This document shows, in pieces, positions 23,981 to 33,865 of a DNA stretch of 64,000 nucleotides; position 1 is the stretch's first letter; each line of letters starts with the position of its first letter. The stretch comes from Rhizomicrobium palustre (GTDB taxonomy: Bacteria; Pseudomonadota; Alphaproteobacteria; Micropepsales; Micropepsaceae), in NCBI RefSeq assembly GCF_011761565.1, contig NZ_JAASRM010000001.1:372139-436138 (forward strand). Reading direction: 5' to 3'. The notes under the pieces are model-generated. The model made no database searches. It saw only the letters and a program-made list of their open reading frames with translations, and was not told the DNA's origin. The position numbers and the translations under genes were made by a program.

Positions 23981-25093
23981 ATGTCCATGCCGAAGCTGTC
24001 CACCTATGTCCTGAAACAGTTGCTCGGGCCCGTGGCGCTCTTCGCCTTCCTGATGACCGCGGTCATCTGGCTGACCCAGGCGCTGAGCCTTCTGGACAAG
24101 GTCATTAACCGTGGTCAGTCGGCCACGACCTTCGCCTATCTCACCCTTTTGGTGATCCCGAGCCTTTTGATCATCATCCTGCCGCTCGCCTTCTTCTTTG
24201 GCGGGCTTTACGCCCTGTCGCGGCTGCAATCGGATAGCGAGCTCGTGGTGATGGCCTCGGCAGGCTTCTCGCGGGCCCAAATGACGGTGCCAGTGCTGGT
24301 GGCGGCGGGGATCATCATGGTGGCGACCTATGCCTGCGGCCTCTATCTGATGCCGGCCGGCCAGCGCGCCATGAACGACAAGCTCTTCGACATCCGCGCC
24401 AATATCGGCGCCTCGCTGCTCAACGAAGGCACCTTCAACACCCAGACCAAGGGGCTGACGGTCTTCATCCGCGAGATCGACGATCATGGCGGGATTTACG
24501 GCGTCCTGGTGCATGACAACCGCAACCCGAAGGCGCCCGTCACCTATCTCGCCGAGAGCGGCCAGCTCTTGCAGACCCCGGCAGGCGCCCGGCTCTTGAT
24601 GCAGAACGGCACCATTCAGTGGGCCCGTAAAAACGGCGCACGTCTGGAAGTCGCAAAATTCGAAAGCTATCCCTTCGATCTCGATCAGTTCGTCAACAAG
24701 AACCAGGCGATCGAGCGCAAGACCAGCGAGCTCTACCTGAACGAGCTGCTATCGCCGGATCCCAAGCTCAAGCCCAAGACACGCAAGGCCTATATCGCCG
24801 AGGCACATAACCGCCTCTCGGTGCCGCTCTATTGCATTCCCTTCGCGCTGATCGCGCTCGCCGCGGTGGTGCGGGGAAGCCGCGCGCGCGGAGCACATGT
24901 GCTGCGCCTGACGGCGGCGTGTTTTGCGGCGGTGGGCTTGCGTATCGCAGGCTATGGCGTGCAAGGCATGGTCGCCTCGAACAACAGCCTCGTCTTCCTG
25001 TTTTATGTCCTGCCGCTTCTGGGAAGTGTCGCAGCAATCCTGCTCTTGCGCGGCCTCCATCCCAAGCCTGCGCTGGCGGCGGAGGCGGCATGA
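23981..25093 (+). CDS. lptF: LPS export ABC transporter permease LptF
   Basis: A 370-aa inner-membrane permease of the LptB2FG transporter, which extracts LPS from the inner membrane. Three helices at the N-terminus (from YVLKQLLGPVALFAFLM), a periplasmic beta-jellyroll (about 135-260) and three C-terminal helices (ending LPLLGSVAAILLLRGL) match the family. A second Met two codons in (23987) has better spacing to the GGGA sequence and is an equally likely start. It overlaps lptG by 4 bases (ATGA). Confidence 0.94.
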   Translation: MSMPKLSTYVLKQLLGPVALFAFLMTAVIWLTQALSLLDKVINRGQSATTFAYLTLLVIPSLLIIILPLAFFFGGLYALSRLQSDSELVVMASAGFSRAQMTVPVLVAAGIIMVATYACGLYLMPAGQRAMNDKLFDIRANIGASLLNEGTFNTQTKGLTVFIREIDDHGGIYGVLVHDNRNPKAPVTYLAESGQLLQTPAGARLLMQNGTIQWARKNGARLEVAKFESYPFDLDQFVNKNQAIERKTSELYLNELLSPDPKLKPKTRKAYIAEAHNRLSVPLYCIPFALIALAAVVRGSRARGAHVLRLTAACFAAVGLRIAGYGVQGMVASNNSLVFLFYVLPLLGSVAAILLLRGLHPKPALAAEAA

Positions 25094-26181
25094 GCTGGTC
25101 CTGGACTCTCTACCGCTATCTGGCGCGCCATTTCGCGGGCGGTATCGCCACGGTCTATGCCGGCTTCCTGCTGCTCGCCTTCTCCATCGATATGGTGAAC
25201 CTGCTCAATCGCACCTCGGAGAACAACGTCTCCACCAGCCTGATCGCGGCCATGGCGCTGCTGCATCTGCCCGTGCTCGGCATCAAGATGCTGCCCTTCG
25301 CCGTGCTTCTGGGCGGGGTGTTCTGCTTTGTGCGTCTGTCGCGAAATCAGGAATTGGTCGCAACCCGCGCGGCGGGCGTCTCGGCCTGGGATTTCCTCTT
25401 GCCCCCCTTGGCGGTGGCGGTGGCGCTGGGCGTGGCGGTGGTGCTGGCCGCCACTCCAGTCTCCTCGGTGATGCTCAACCAGTTCGCGGCTCTGGAGGCC
25501 AAATACGTCAAGGGACAGGCCTCGCAATTGTCGGTCTCGGCCAATGGGCTGTGGCTGCGCCAAGGCACCAAACAAGCCCAATCGGTGATTCACGCCCTTT
25601 CGGTCTCCGACCAGGGGGTACATCTGGAAGATGTTATCGTCTTCAATTATGGCGCCAAGGACCACCTGGAAGGGCGGATCGATGCCAAAAGCGCGCAGCT
25701 CGGCAATGGCGCCTGGATGCTGAAAGACGCCTGGGTCTCCGGCCCGGACGGCATTCCGAAGCATTACGATCTCTATCCCCAGAAAACCACGCTCACCCCG
25801 ACTCAGATTCAAGAAAGCTTCGCCTCGCCGGACACACTCTCCTTCTGGGCCCTGCCGCAGTTCATCCAGGCCGCGGAAAACGCAGGTTTCTCGGCGATCC
25901 GCTACCGGCTTTACCTCTATTCCCTCCTTACCCTGCCGGTGCTATTGGCGGCGATGGTCTTCATGGCCGCGAGCTTTTCGCTCAAACTTTCCCGCGCCGG
26001 AGGGCTCGGACGCGTGGTATTGATCAGTGCCCTTTCGGGCTTCGGCGTATATTTCTTCACGGATTTGACGCGCGCGCTCGGTCAGACCGCCATTCTGCCC
26101 GCCTGGCTTGCGGCCACGGCACCGGCATTGGCGGCCATTCTGATCGGCATGACGCTCGTCTTCCACCAGGAGGACGGATGA
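25090..26181 (+). CDS. lptG: LPS export ABC transporter permease LptG
   Basis: A 363-aa partner permease of LptF with the same six-helix plus jellyroll plan: N-terminal helix from LYRYLARHFAGGIATVY, the coupling region RLSRNQELVATRAAGVSAWDFL (about residues 78-99), periplasmic domain about 125-260 and C-terminal helices. ATGA overlaps with lptF before and lptD after show tight translational coupling. The ATPase LptB is not in this window. Confidence 0.95.
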   Translation: MSWSWTLYRYLARHFAGGIATVYAGFLLLAFSIDMVNLLNRTSENNVSTSLIAAMALLHLPVLGIKMLPFAVLLGGVFCFVRLSRNQELVATRAAGVSAWDFLLPPLAVAVALGVAVVLAATPVSSVMLNQFAALEAKYVKGQASQLSVSANGLWLRQGTKQAQSVIHALSVSDQGVHLEDVIVFNYGAKDHLEGRIDAKSAQLGNGAWMLKDAWVSGPDGIPKHYDLYPQKTTLTPTQIQESFASPDTLSFWALPQFIQAAENAGFSAIRYRLYLYSLLTLPVLLAAMVFMAASFSLKLSRAGGLGRVVLISALSGFGVYFFTDLTRALGQTAILPAWLAATAPALAAILIGMTLVFHQEDG

Positions 26182-28403
26182 CACCGCCCTTAAAAACCTT
26201 GTTGCGACGGATTCTGCTTGGCGGCGCGGCGATCACTGCCCTCACCCTTTCGGCGGCGGCGGCGGAAGAACGCGCACCTGCGAAAGACATGCTCCTGCAG
26301 GCCGATAAGGCCGATTACGATTCCAAGGCCAAGCGAGTCATCGCCTCCGGCCACGTCGAGATCGATTACGACGGCAGCATCCTCATCGCCGATAAGGTCA
26401 GCTACGACCAGAACACCGATGTCGTCACCGCCGATGGCAATGTCACGGTGATGGATAAGACCGGCAATGTCGCCTTCGCCAAGCATGTCGTCTTGAAAGA
26501 CAAGCTGCGCGAGGGCGCGCTGACAGGCTTCGGCGCGCTGCTCGGCAGCCATGGGCGCCTCGTGGCGGCAAGCGCCGAGCGCAAGGAAGGCGGGCGCATC
26601 ACCATCGCCAACCATGTCGCTTATACGCCGTGCAAAATCTGCCAGCAGGACGGCAGCAAAACCCCGGTGTGGCAGATCAAGGCTGTGCGGGTGGTGCATG
26701 ACAACGAAAAGCACCGGGTCAAATTCACCGATGCCACGCTGGCCGTTTTTGGCATTCCGATCTTCTACACCCCGATCCTGACCGAACCCGATCCGACCGT
26801 GCATCACTCCTCCGGCTTCCTCCTGCCGGACGTCGGCAATTCGAGCGCCAACGGTTATTTCATCTCGATCCCTTATTACTGGTCGATCTCGCCCAGCCGC
26901 GACGCCACCTTGCAATCCACCTTCACCACCAAGGGCGGACAGGTGCTGGAAGGCGAATATCGCGAGCGCTGGAACGACGGCGGCATGTGGTTGCAAGGCT
27001 CCGTGGCGCATACGCCGAACGGCGGCACCAGCCAGGATCAGACCCAATACTATTCGCATTTGTTCGGCTCGGGCCGCGCCAAGATTGCCGAGAACTGGAC
27101 CCTCGGCTACGACGCGCAGCTCACCTCCAATGACACTTATCTCAAGCGCTACAACATCTCCCAGCTTGACCGCTTGGTGTCGGATCTCTTTGTCAGCGGC
27201 GAACAAGGCCAAAGCCGCTTTGCCCTTTCGAGCTATTTCTTCCAGGGCTTGCGCGCTTCGGACGACAATCACAGCTTCGCCATTCCGCTGCCGCTTATCG
27301 AATACACCTACATTCCGATGCAGAAGCTGGCGGGTGGCCGCTTCCGCCTGGATGTGAATTCGGTTTCGCTCTATCGCCAATCGGGCGCCAACAATCAGCG
27401 TGTCACCGCCGAAGCAAGCTGGCGCTTTCCGCTGGTCACGCAAATGGGCCAGCTCTGGACCTTCCAGATCAATGCGCGTGGCGATGTCTATCACACCGAT
27501 ACGCCGCTGGATGGCGACAGCAGCCATTATGCGACGCGTGCCATTCCCTATATGGCGCTCGATTGGCGCTGGCCTTTCATCGCCAATCGCGGCGGGGGCC
27601 ATTCCATCCTGCTCGAACCTATCGCCCAGGTCATCGCGCAGCCTTATGGCGGCAATTTCTCCAACGTCCAGAACGAAGACAGCCTGAACGTCGAGCTCGA
27701 CGAGAACAATCTGCTCTCCTTCGATCAGGTGCCTGGCTATGATCTCGTCGTCTCCGGGCCGCGCGCCAACTTCGGCTTGCGCGCAGAGATGCGTTTCGAT
27801 TCCGGATATGCCGAGGCGCTGATCGGCCAAGCCTATCGCCTGCACAAGGATCCGGGCCTGTCGGATATCTCCGGCTCGGGCTTCACCGACAAGCATTCCG
27901 ACTTGGTGGGCCGTTTCAGCCTGAAATTCCCGCCTTACCTGGACCTTACCAATCGTCTCGACATAGATGAACAGACCGGTAATGTTTCGCGAGATGAAGT
28001 TTATGTCACCGGCACGCTGGGGCGCAGTTCGGTACGCGTTTCCTATGTGCAGTTGTCGGCGATGCGCGGCGTGCCCAACTTCGTGGAACCGGACGGCCAA
28101 TTGCTCCCGGCCCGCCAGGAAATTACCGCCCAGATGGACGTGAATTTCTATCGTAACTGGCAGGCTTTTGCGGCCATCCGCCGCGATTTGAAGGCCGAAC
28201 AGACGCTCGATAACGAATTCGGGCTTGGTTACGAGGATGAATGCCTGGGGATTTCCCTCGGCTACCGCCGCAAATACACGACCGACCGGGATTTGCGCCC
28301 CTCGACCAGCTATATTTTGCGGATAAAGCTTAAGACGACCGAGACGACGATCCAGCCGTTCAGCCTGTTTCCGCAAGATGTCTTCTCCTATGGGCGTCCT
28401 TGA
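26178..28403 (+). CDS. lptD: LPS assembly outer membrane protein LptD
   Basis: A 741-aa outer-membrane translocon that inserts LPS with LptE. A signal peptide (residues 1 to about 28) is followed by the OstA/LptA-like jellyroll (about 33-160; LLQADKADYDSKAKRVIASGHVEI in pieces) and the large beta-barrel. The closing motif YEDECLGISLGYRRKY near residue 695 is the typical LptD C-terminal sequence. Cysteines in TPCKIC (about 151-154) and the C-terminal one may form the structural disulfide. It starts inside the lptG stop codon. Confidence 0.95.
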   Translation: MTPPLKTLLRRILLGGAAITALTLSAAAAEERAPAKDMLLQADKADYDSKAKRVIASGHVEIDYDGSILIADKVSYDQNTDVVTADGNVTVMDKTGNVAFAKHVVLKDKLREGALTGFGALLGSHGRLVAASAERKEGGRITIANHVAYTPCKICQQDGSKTPVWQIKAVRVVHDNEKHRVKFTDATLAVFGIPIFYTPILTEPDPTVHHSSGFLLPDVGNSSANGYFISIPYYWSISPSRDATLQSTFTTKGGQVLEGEYRERWNDGGMWLQGSVAHTPNGGTSQDQTQYYSHLFGSGRAKIAENWTLGYDAQLTSNDTYLKRYNISQLDRLVSDLFVSGEQGQSRFALSSYFFQGLRASDDNHSFAIPLPLIEYTYIPMQKLAGGRFRLDVNSVSLYRQSGANNQRVTAEASWRFPLVTQMGQLWTFQINARGDVYHTDTPLDGDSSHYATRAIPYMALDWRWPFIANRGGGHSILLEPIAQVIAQPYGGNFSNVQNEDSLNVELDENNLLSFDQVPGYDLVVSGPRANFGLRAEMRFDSGYAEALIGQAYRLHKDPGLSDISGSGFTDKHSDLVGRFSLKFPPYLDLTNRLDIDEQTGNVSRDEVYVTGTLGRSSVRVSYVQLSAMRGVPNFVEPDGQLLPARQEITAQMDVNFYRNWQAFAAIRRDLKAEQTLDNEFGLGYEDECLGISLGYRRKYTTDRDLRPSTSYILRIKLKTTETTIQPFSLFPQDVFSYGRP

Positions 28404-28474
28404 TCCGAATGCGGATTTGCTTATCCTCCGGCCCCTGTTAAAGGTTGGCCTTCATTGGGAAAAAACGTCCGGCC

Positions 28475-29908
28475 ATGGCCCTGAAATCGCGTACCTTGCA
28501 AATTCGCAGCCTCGCCCCGGTTCTAGCGGCGCTGGCCGTTCTGGTGCCAGGCGTTATCGCCCCTCTGGGCGCCGCACCCTTGCAGCGCGAAGCGCGCGTG
28601 GACCCGGCCGCGGCGACCACGCCCGGTGCTGCCCCCGAAAAGGGCGAAGCCAAGGTGCCAGCCAAACCCAAGAAGCCGCATTTTCAGAACGGCATTGTTG
28701 CGCTGGTTAACGACACGCCGATTACCTCTTACGAATTGCAGCAGCGCATGGCGCTGGTGATGACCACCTCCAATATTCCGCGCACGCCGGAAATGGAGAA
28801 GAAGGTCCGCGATCAGGTGCTGGAGCAGCTCGAGACCGAGGTCTTGCAGCGCGCGGAAGCCAATAAGAACGACATCACCGTCTCTGCGGTCGAAGTCGAC
28901 AAGTACATGCAGGAGATCATCAGCGAAAATCACATGTCGCTGGATCAGCTCAAGGAGATCCTGGCGCGCGGCAATGTTCAGCTCGCCACTTTCCGCGCTC
29001 AACTCGCAGCGCAAATTCAGTGGCAGAAGGCCGTGAACGAACACTTCCAAGGCCGTGTCACCATTTCGCCGGAAGCGGTCGATGCCGAAATGGCGCGTAT
29101 CAAGGAAGGTGACAACAAGGCCCATTTCGCGGTCTCCGAAATCTTCCTCGCGGTGGAAAATCCCGATCAGGACGAGAAGGTGCGCAAGGATGCCGAAGGG
29201 CTCGTGACGCAGCTTAAATCCGGCGGCCAGTTCACCTCCATCGCGCGCCAGTTCTCGCAGAGCCCCTCGGCGGCGCAGGGCGGCGATATCGGCGTGGTGT
29301 TCGATGGCCAGCTTGCGCCCGAATTGAACAAGGTGCTCGCCACCATGAAGACCGGTGATATGTCGGAGCCGGTCCGTTCCACGGGCGGCTATTACATCCT
29401 GGTGCTGCGCCAGCGCTTCGAGCCGGAAGGCACCAAGATCGAAGACAAGAAGCCGACCGAAGCCGGCCTGCCCGCCACCCTGCCGCTTGGCCGCGTGCTT
29501 CTGCGCCTGCCGCCGAAGGCGCCGCAGGATTACGTCACCAAGGTGCTGGAAATCGGCAAGACGATCCAGAACGCGATCACCTCTTGCGACATGGCCGAGA
29601 AGACCATTCCGAAATCGGTGCCGGGCTCGCTCTATTTCGCCCTCGGCAATGTCCGCATGGCCGATCTCAACGAGAAGACCCGCGAAGTGCTGGGCAAGAC
29701 GGAATCGGGCGGCGTTGCCGATCCCTTCCTTTCCGACGCCGGTATCGAAATCTTCGTGCGTTGCGATAAGCGCGAGATCAAGCAGGTCGCTTGGCAGAAG
29801 CCCACGCGCGAGCAGATCGAGCAGCAGCTTTTCAACGAGCAGATTTCGGCCCTGGCCCGCCGCTATAACCGGGACCTGCGCCGCAATGCCAATATCGAGA
29901 CCCGCTGA
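28475..29908 (+). CDS. surA: SurA-like periplasmic chaperone/peptidyl-prolyl isomerase
   Basis: A 477-aa exported chaperone for outer membrane proteins. The signal peptide spans about residues 1-33. A SurA N-domain follows (GIVALVNDTPITSYELQQRM, about 70-89), then a parvulin domain (AHFAVSEIFL to GGYYILVLRQR, about 210-310) and a second region that is parvulin-like but degenerate. A TTG ten codons upstream was rejected in favour of the ATG. Placed between lptD and pdxA, the standard surA neighbourhood. Confidence 0.93.
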   Translation: MALKSRTLQIRSLAPVLAALAVLVPGVIAPLGAAPLQREARVDPAAATTPGAAPEKGEAKVPAKPKKPHFQNGIVALVNDTPITSYELQQRMALVMTTSNIPRTPEMEKKVRDQVLEQLETEVLQRAEANKNDITVSAVEVDKYMQEIISENHMSLDQLKEILARGNVQLATFRAQLAAQIQWQKAVNEHFQGRVTISPEAVDAEMARIKEGDNKAHFAVSEIFLAVENPDQDEKVRKDAEGLVTQLKSGGQFTSIARQFSQSPSAAQGGDIGVVFDGQLAPELNKVLATMKTGDMSEPVRSTGGYYILVLRQRFEPEGTKIEDKKPTEAGLPATLPLGRVLLRLPPKAPQDYVTKVLEIGKTIQNAITSCDMAEKTIPKSVPGSLYFALGNVRMADLNEKTREVLGKTESGGVADPFLSDAGIEIFVRCDKREIKQVAWQKPTREQIEQQLFNEQISALARRYNRDLRRNANIETR

Positions 29909-30839
29909 GCCACTTCTTCTTTCCATGGGAGAACCGGCCGGCATTGGGCCGGAAGTGGCCGCCGCCGCCTTTCATGCGCTGGGCGGGGCCATTGGCGCGC
30001 GGGCGCTGAAGATTGTCGGCGATCCTGATGTCTTCGAAGGGCTCGACCTTCCCGCCAGCGCATTCATTGCGACCACCGCAAAAGCCAAGCGCCAGCCCGG
30101 CAAGCCCTCTCCGGATAACGCCGCCGCTACGGTGGAAGCGATTTCTCTGGCGGTATCGCTCTGCCAAAAAGGCGAGGCCGGCGGGCTCGTCACCGCGCCC
30201 ATCAACAAGCATGTCCTGATGCAGACGGGCTTTGCCTATCCCGGTCATACCGATTACCTGCAGCATCTGACGGGCGCCAAGCGCGCCGTGATGATGCTGG
30301 CGAGCAAAGCTTTGCGCGTGGTGCCGATGACGGTGCATGTGCCGCTCGCATCCGTGCCGGGGCTGGTCACGCGCGAGGCCATCATCGAGACCGCCGAGAT
30401 CACTCTTGCCGCCCTCCAGAAGGATTTCGGTATCGCGGCCCCCCGCCTTGCCATTGCCGGGCTGAACCCGCATGCGGGCGAGAATGGCGCCCTCGGCGGC
30501 GAAGAAGATGCGGTGATCGCGCCCGCTATTTCCGAACTTCGCGCGCATGGCCATCACGTGATAGGGCCCCTGCCCTCCGACACCATGTTCCACGAGGAAG
30601 CGCGCAAAGCCTATGACGCGGCGCTGTGCATGTATCACGATCAGGCGCTGATCCCGATCAAGACGCTGTCCTTCTGGGATGGCGTCAACGTCACGCTCGG
30701 CCTTCCCATTGTGCGCACCTCTCCCGATCACGGCACCGCCTTCGAGATCGCGGGACAAGGCAAAGCCGATCATAGAAGCATGCTCGCCGCCATCGCCATG
30801 GCTGGGGAGATGGCGGACGCACGGAACCAGCAAAAATGA
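29886..30839 (+). CDS. pdxA: 4-hydroxythreonine-4-phosphate dehydrogenase
   Basis: A 317-aa enzyme of the DXP-dependent pyridoxal phosphate pathway. The start [11 protein letters not shown] and the metal-binding histidines in MTVHVPL, NPHAGE and MYHDQALIP are conserved, as is [19 protein letters not shown]. The ATG chosen lies 23 bases inside surA; the long in-frame extension upstream is only a shadow of surA. It is coupled to rsmA by a 4-base overlap. Confidence 0.94.
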   Translation: MPISRPAEPLLLSMGEPAGIGPEVAAAAFHALGGAIGARALKIVGDPDVFEGLDLPASAFIATTAKAKRQPGKPSPDNAAATVEAISLAVSLCQKGEAGGLVTAPINKHVLMQTGFAYPGHTDYLQHLTGAKRAVMMLASKALRVVPMTVHVPLASVPGLVTREAIIETAEITLAALQKDFGIAAPRLAIAGLNPHAGENGALGGEEDAVIAPAISELRAHGHHVIGPLPSDTMFHEEARKAYDAALCMYHDQALIPIKTLSFWDGVNVTLGLPIVRTSPDHGTAFEIAGQGKADHRSMLAAIAMAGEMADARNQQK

Positions 30840-31690
30840 CCGATACCCTGCCGCCGCTGCGCGAGGTGATTTCAGCCCATGGGCTGATCGCCAAAAAATC
30901 GCTTGGTCAGAACTTCCTTCTGGACCTCAACCTCACCCGCCGTATAGCGCGCGCCGCCGATTGCGAAGGCGCCATCGTCTATGAAGTGGGGCCGGGACCG
31001 GGCGGGCTGACACGCGGGCTTCTCGATGAAGGCGCCAAACATGTCATCGCGGTGGAGCGCGACGAGCGCTGCATCGAAGCCCTCACCGAAGTGGCCCTCG
31101 CCTATCCCGGACGGCTGACGGTGGTGTCAGGCGATGCCATGAAGGTGGACGAAGCCGCGCGCCTTGCTGAACTCGGCATCGGCGAGAAAGTACGCATCGC
31201 CGCCAATCTGCCCTACAACATCGGCACCGCGCTTCTCATTAAATGGCTCACGGTGCCGGTCTGGCCGCCCTTCTTCGCAAGCTTGACCTTGATGTTCCAG
31301 CGCGAGGTCGGCCTTCGCATTGTCGCTCCTCCGGGCACGGAGCATTACGGGCGGCTTTCGGTGCTGGCCCAGTGGCGATGCGCCCCGAAACTTCTCTTTG
31401 ATGTGGCCCGCACCGCCTTTGTGCCGCCGCCCAAGATCACCTCCACGATTGTGCGCCTCGATCCTTTGCAGGAACCAGTCGCAGAAGCGGAGCTGCCCAT
31501 GCTGGAGGCCGTCACCGCCGCCGCCTTCGGCCAGCGCCGCAAAATGCTCCGCCAGAGCCTTAAAAGCCTGATGCCGCAGCCAGAAACCCTCCTGGAAGCG
31601 GCCGGAATCGCCCCTACGGAGCGCCCGGAGCATTTAACGGTTGCGCAATTTGCCGCTCTCGCGCGACAATTGGCAGGTGTGCGGTTGTAA
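30836..31690 (+). CDS. rsmA: 16S rRNA (adenine1518-N6/adenine1519-N6)-dimethyltransferase
   Basis: A 284-aa KsgA/RsmA enzyme that dimethylates the two adenines of helix 45. SAM motif I is [16 protein letters not shown] (about residues 48-63), with the [10 protein letters not shown] start and the catalytic NLPYNIGT (about 124-131). Last gene of the lptFG-lptD-surA-pdxA-rsmA run, which is a standard proteobacterial order. Confidence 0.96.
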   Translation: MTDTLPPLREVISAHGLIAKKSLGQNFLLDLNLTRRIARAADCEGAIVYEVGPGPGGLTRGLLDEGAKHVIAVERDERCIEALTEVALAYPGRLTVVSGDAMKVDEAARLAELGIGEKVRIAANLPYNIGTALLIKWLTVPVWPPFFASLTLMFQREVGLRIVAPPGTEHYGRLSVLAQWRCAPKLLFDVARTAFVPPPKITSTIVRLDPLQEPVAEAELPMLEAVTAAAFGQRRKMLRQSLKSLMPQPETLLEAAGIAPTERPEHLTVAQFAALARQLAGVRL

Positions 31691-31698
31691 GAGGTACA

Positions 31699-31708
31699 AC
31701 GTATACGT
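31699..31708. promoter_or_regulatory. Palindrome upstream of hybrid kinase gene
   Basis: ACGTATACGT is a perfect 10-bp palindrome with GTAC on both sides (31694-31697 and 31707-31710). It lies between rsmA and the hybrid kinase gene and may be an operator. Confidence 0.3.
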
Positions 31709-31791
31709 ACATCTCCGAGTTGCTGACGCCGCTACACGTCTGGCTATAGTTTCCTAGACGTTAATCGCAGCGAAAGCAGTTCCGGGGTTAT

Positions 31792-33801
31792 ATGCCTGCT
31801 AAGAGCCAAACCCGCTTGATCTGCACCATGGAACAGCTTCAGTCCTTATTGGCGCTGTCACCCGAGCCGATGCTGGTACTCGAGGCCGATGGCGTGATCG
31901 CCGCCGCGAACGACGCGGCCCTGCTGCTGCTTGGCTATATACAATCCGATCTTCTCGGCAAGCCTCTCGATACCATCGTGCCCTCATTCCGGCGCGGGCG
32001 TGAAAGCCTGTTCGCCAACCGCACCAGTGGCATGCAGGCTGGCGCGCTCGATCGTCTTGGTAAGGACGTTCCCGTCGAGCTCAGCTTCAACAGCATAACC
32101 CAGAACGGCACGGAGCGGGTTGTTTGCATCCTTCACGATATGCGCAAACACGCCGCCGTGACCGATCACCTGCGCAACACCAATGAGGATCTAGAGCGTC
32201 GCCTGCGCGCCGCCGACATCGACCTCAAGCGCGCCAACGAACATTTCAAGCTGTTCCTGAAACATGCGCCCGCCGCGATTGCCTTGCTCGACCGGCAGAT
32301 GCGCTATCTCATCGTCTCCGACCGCTGGCTCACCGACTACGGTTTCACCTCGCGCGATTTGCATGGGCTTAGCCATTACGATGTCTTCCACGACATGCCG
32401 GAGCGCTGGCGCGAAACCCATAAGCGTTGCCTCGCGGGTGAGACCATCCGTTCCGACGAAGACAGTTTCACGCGCCGCGACGGCACCACCGAATGGCTGC
32501 GCTGGGAGCTGCAGCCCTGGTATGCCAGCGACGGCAAGATCGGCGGCATGCTGATCTATAGCGAGCTGATCACCGCGCGCAAACGCGCCGAACAGGCCTT
32601 ACTGCAAAGCTATCAGGAACTTGAGCTGCGCGTCAGCGAACGCACCGCCGCCTTACAGGAATTGAAGAACGAAGCCGACCGTGCCAACGCCCAGAAATCC
32701 TGGTTCGTCGCCGCCGCAAGCCACGATCTGCGCCAGCCCTTGCAGGCCTCGCTCGCCTATCTTTCCGTGCTGGCCCGCAAGAGCGCGCATTACGACGATG
32801 AAGACCTCGCCGACCGGGCCCGCCAGCCCTTGAAAGCGATGAGCGACATACTCGATGTGCTGCTCGATATCTCCGATCTCGAAAGCGGCCATGTGAAGCC
32901 CCGGCGCGAGGATTTCTCCATCGCCGAGCTGATCGGACGCGTCGTCGCCAATACCCAGATGCAGGCGATGGAAAAGGGCCTGCGCCTTTCCTATATCCCT
33001 GACGATTTCATCGTGCACAGCGATCCCAAGCTCTTGGAACGCATCATCGCCAATTTCGTCATCAATGCCATCCGCTATACCGCCAAGGGACTGATCGGCA
33101 TTTATTGCGAACAGGTCGGCGACAAGATTTGCGTCTCGGTGACCGATACCGGCATCGGCATTCCCGCCGAAGCCATCGAAGCGATTTTCGAAGACCATGT
33201 GCAGCTCGCCAATCCCGCGCGCGACCGCCGCAAGGGCTTGGGTCTCGGTCTCTCCATTGCGAAGCGCATTGCTGACAGCCTTGGCCACCGCATCTCGGTG
33301 CATTCCGAGCTTGGTTCCGGCTCGTCTTTCTCCATCGAGCTTCCTGCCGCGGAAAGCCAGTATGTGCCCGTCCCGGCCAAGGCGGAGTCGCCCGCCAGCA
33401 CGCCGCGCACCAGCGAATATCCTGTGGTGCTTCTGATCGATGATGATCAGGACGTCGCCGAAGCGATGCAGATGCTGCTGCAATCCTATGATTGCGAGAC
33501 CTATATGGCGGGCACACCCGATGCCGCGCTGGCGATGCTGGAATCCGGTCTGACCCCGGGCCTGATCCTGTGCGACTATCGCTTGCCTGGCGCCAATGGG
33601 CTTGATGTCATCCGCACCATTCGCCGCCGCCTCAACAGCAATGTCGCCGCTGTGTTAATGACCGGCGACACAGGTTTGAAGGCGATGCCGGAAGACATGA
33701 CCAATTGCGCGCTTCTGCATAAGCCGATGGAAGTGGAAGCCTTCTTTGCCGCGATCGCAGGCCTTGATACCCGCGCGAACCGCTTTGCCGAGGCGTCTTG
33801 A
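31792..33801 (+). CDS. Hybrid sensor histidine kinase (PAS-PAS-HisKA-HATPase-REC)
   Basis: A 669-aa soluble hybrid kinase. Two PAS domains (about residues 15-120 and 150-270) are joined by a helical linker. A coiled coil leads to the H-box AAASHDLRQPLQA with phospho-acceptor H311, and the HATPase has N-box NFVINAIRY and GLGLGLSIAK. A C-terminal receiver (about 540-660) has the DDD acid pocket, phospho-acceptor D595 in LCDYRLPG, T in MTGDT and K in HKPM. No membrane segment, so it senses a cytoplasmic signal. The H-box resembles NahK/FirL-type kinases. No separate response regulator is encoded nearby. Confidence 0.93.
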   Translation: MPAKSQTRLICTMEQLQSLLALSPEPMLVLEADGVIAAANDAALLLLGYIQSDLLGKPLDTIVPSFRRGRESLFANRTSGMQAGALDRLGKDVPVELSFNSITQNGTERVVCILHDMRKHAAVTDHLRNTNEDLERRLRAADIDLKRANEHFKLFLKHAPAAIALLDRQMRYLIVSDRWLTDYGFTSRDLHGLSHYDVFHDMPERWRETHKRCLAGETIRSDEDSFTRRDGTTEWLRWELQPWYASDGKIGGMLIYSELITARKRAEQALLQSYQELELRVSERTAALQELKNEADRANAQKSWFVAAASHDLRQPLQASLAYLSVLARKSAHYDDEDLADRARQPLKAMSDILDVLLDISDLESGHVKPRREDFSIAELIGRVVANTQMQAMEKGLRLSYIPDDFIVHSDPKLLERIIANFVINAIRYTAKGLIGIYCEQVGDKICVSVTDTGIGIPAEAIEAIFEDHVQLANPARDRRKGLGLGLSIAKRIADSLGHRISVHSELGSGSSFSIELPAAESQYVPVPAKAESPASTPRTSEYPVVLLIDDDQDVAEAMQMLLQSYDCETYMAGTPDAALAMLESGLTPGLILCDYRLPGANGLDVIRTIRRRLNSNVAAVLMTGDTGLKAMPEDMTNCALLHKPMEVEAFFAAIAGLDTRANRFAEAS

Positions 33802-33822
33802 AGCGTTAAGCTCGCGTTGAGA

Positions 33823-33839
33823 TGAGCGTGTCACGCTCA
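33823..33839. promoter_or_regulatory. 17-bp palindrome between kinase and PPK2 genes
   Basis: TGAGCGTG-T-CACGCTCA is perfect, with 8-bp arms. It could be an operator for ppk2 or a weak terminator for the kinase gene; no T-run follows. It ends at an in-frame upstream ATG of ppk2. Confidence 0.45.
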
Positions 33840-33865
33840 TGCGTCATTCGCGAAAGGCCATTACG

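Noticed and set aside
26190-28376. 728-codon minus-strand frame opposite lptD
   Set aside because: It is a GC-rich shadow; lptD has a signal peptide, jellyroll and C-terminal motif and is coupled to lptG.
29355-29885. N-terminal extension of the pdxA frame
   Set aside because: It overlaps surA in another frame; PdxA proteins begin just before the [11 protein letters not shown] motif.
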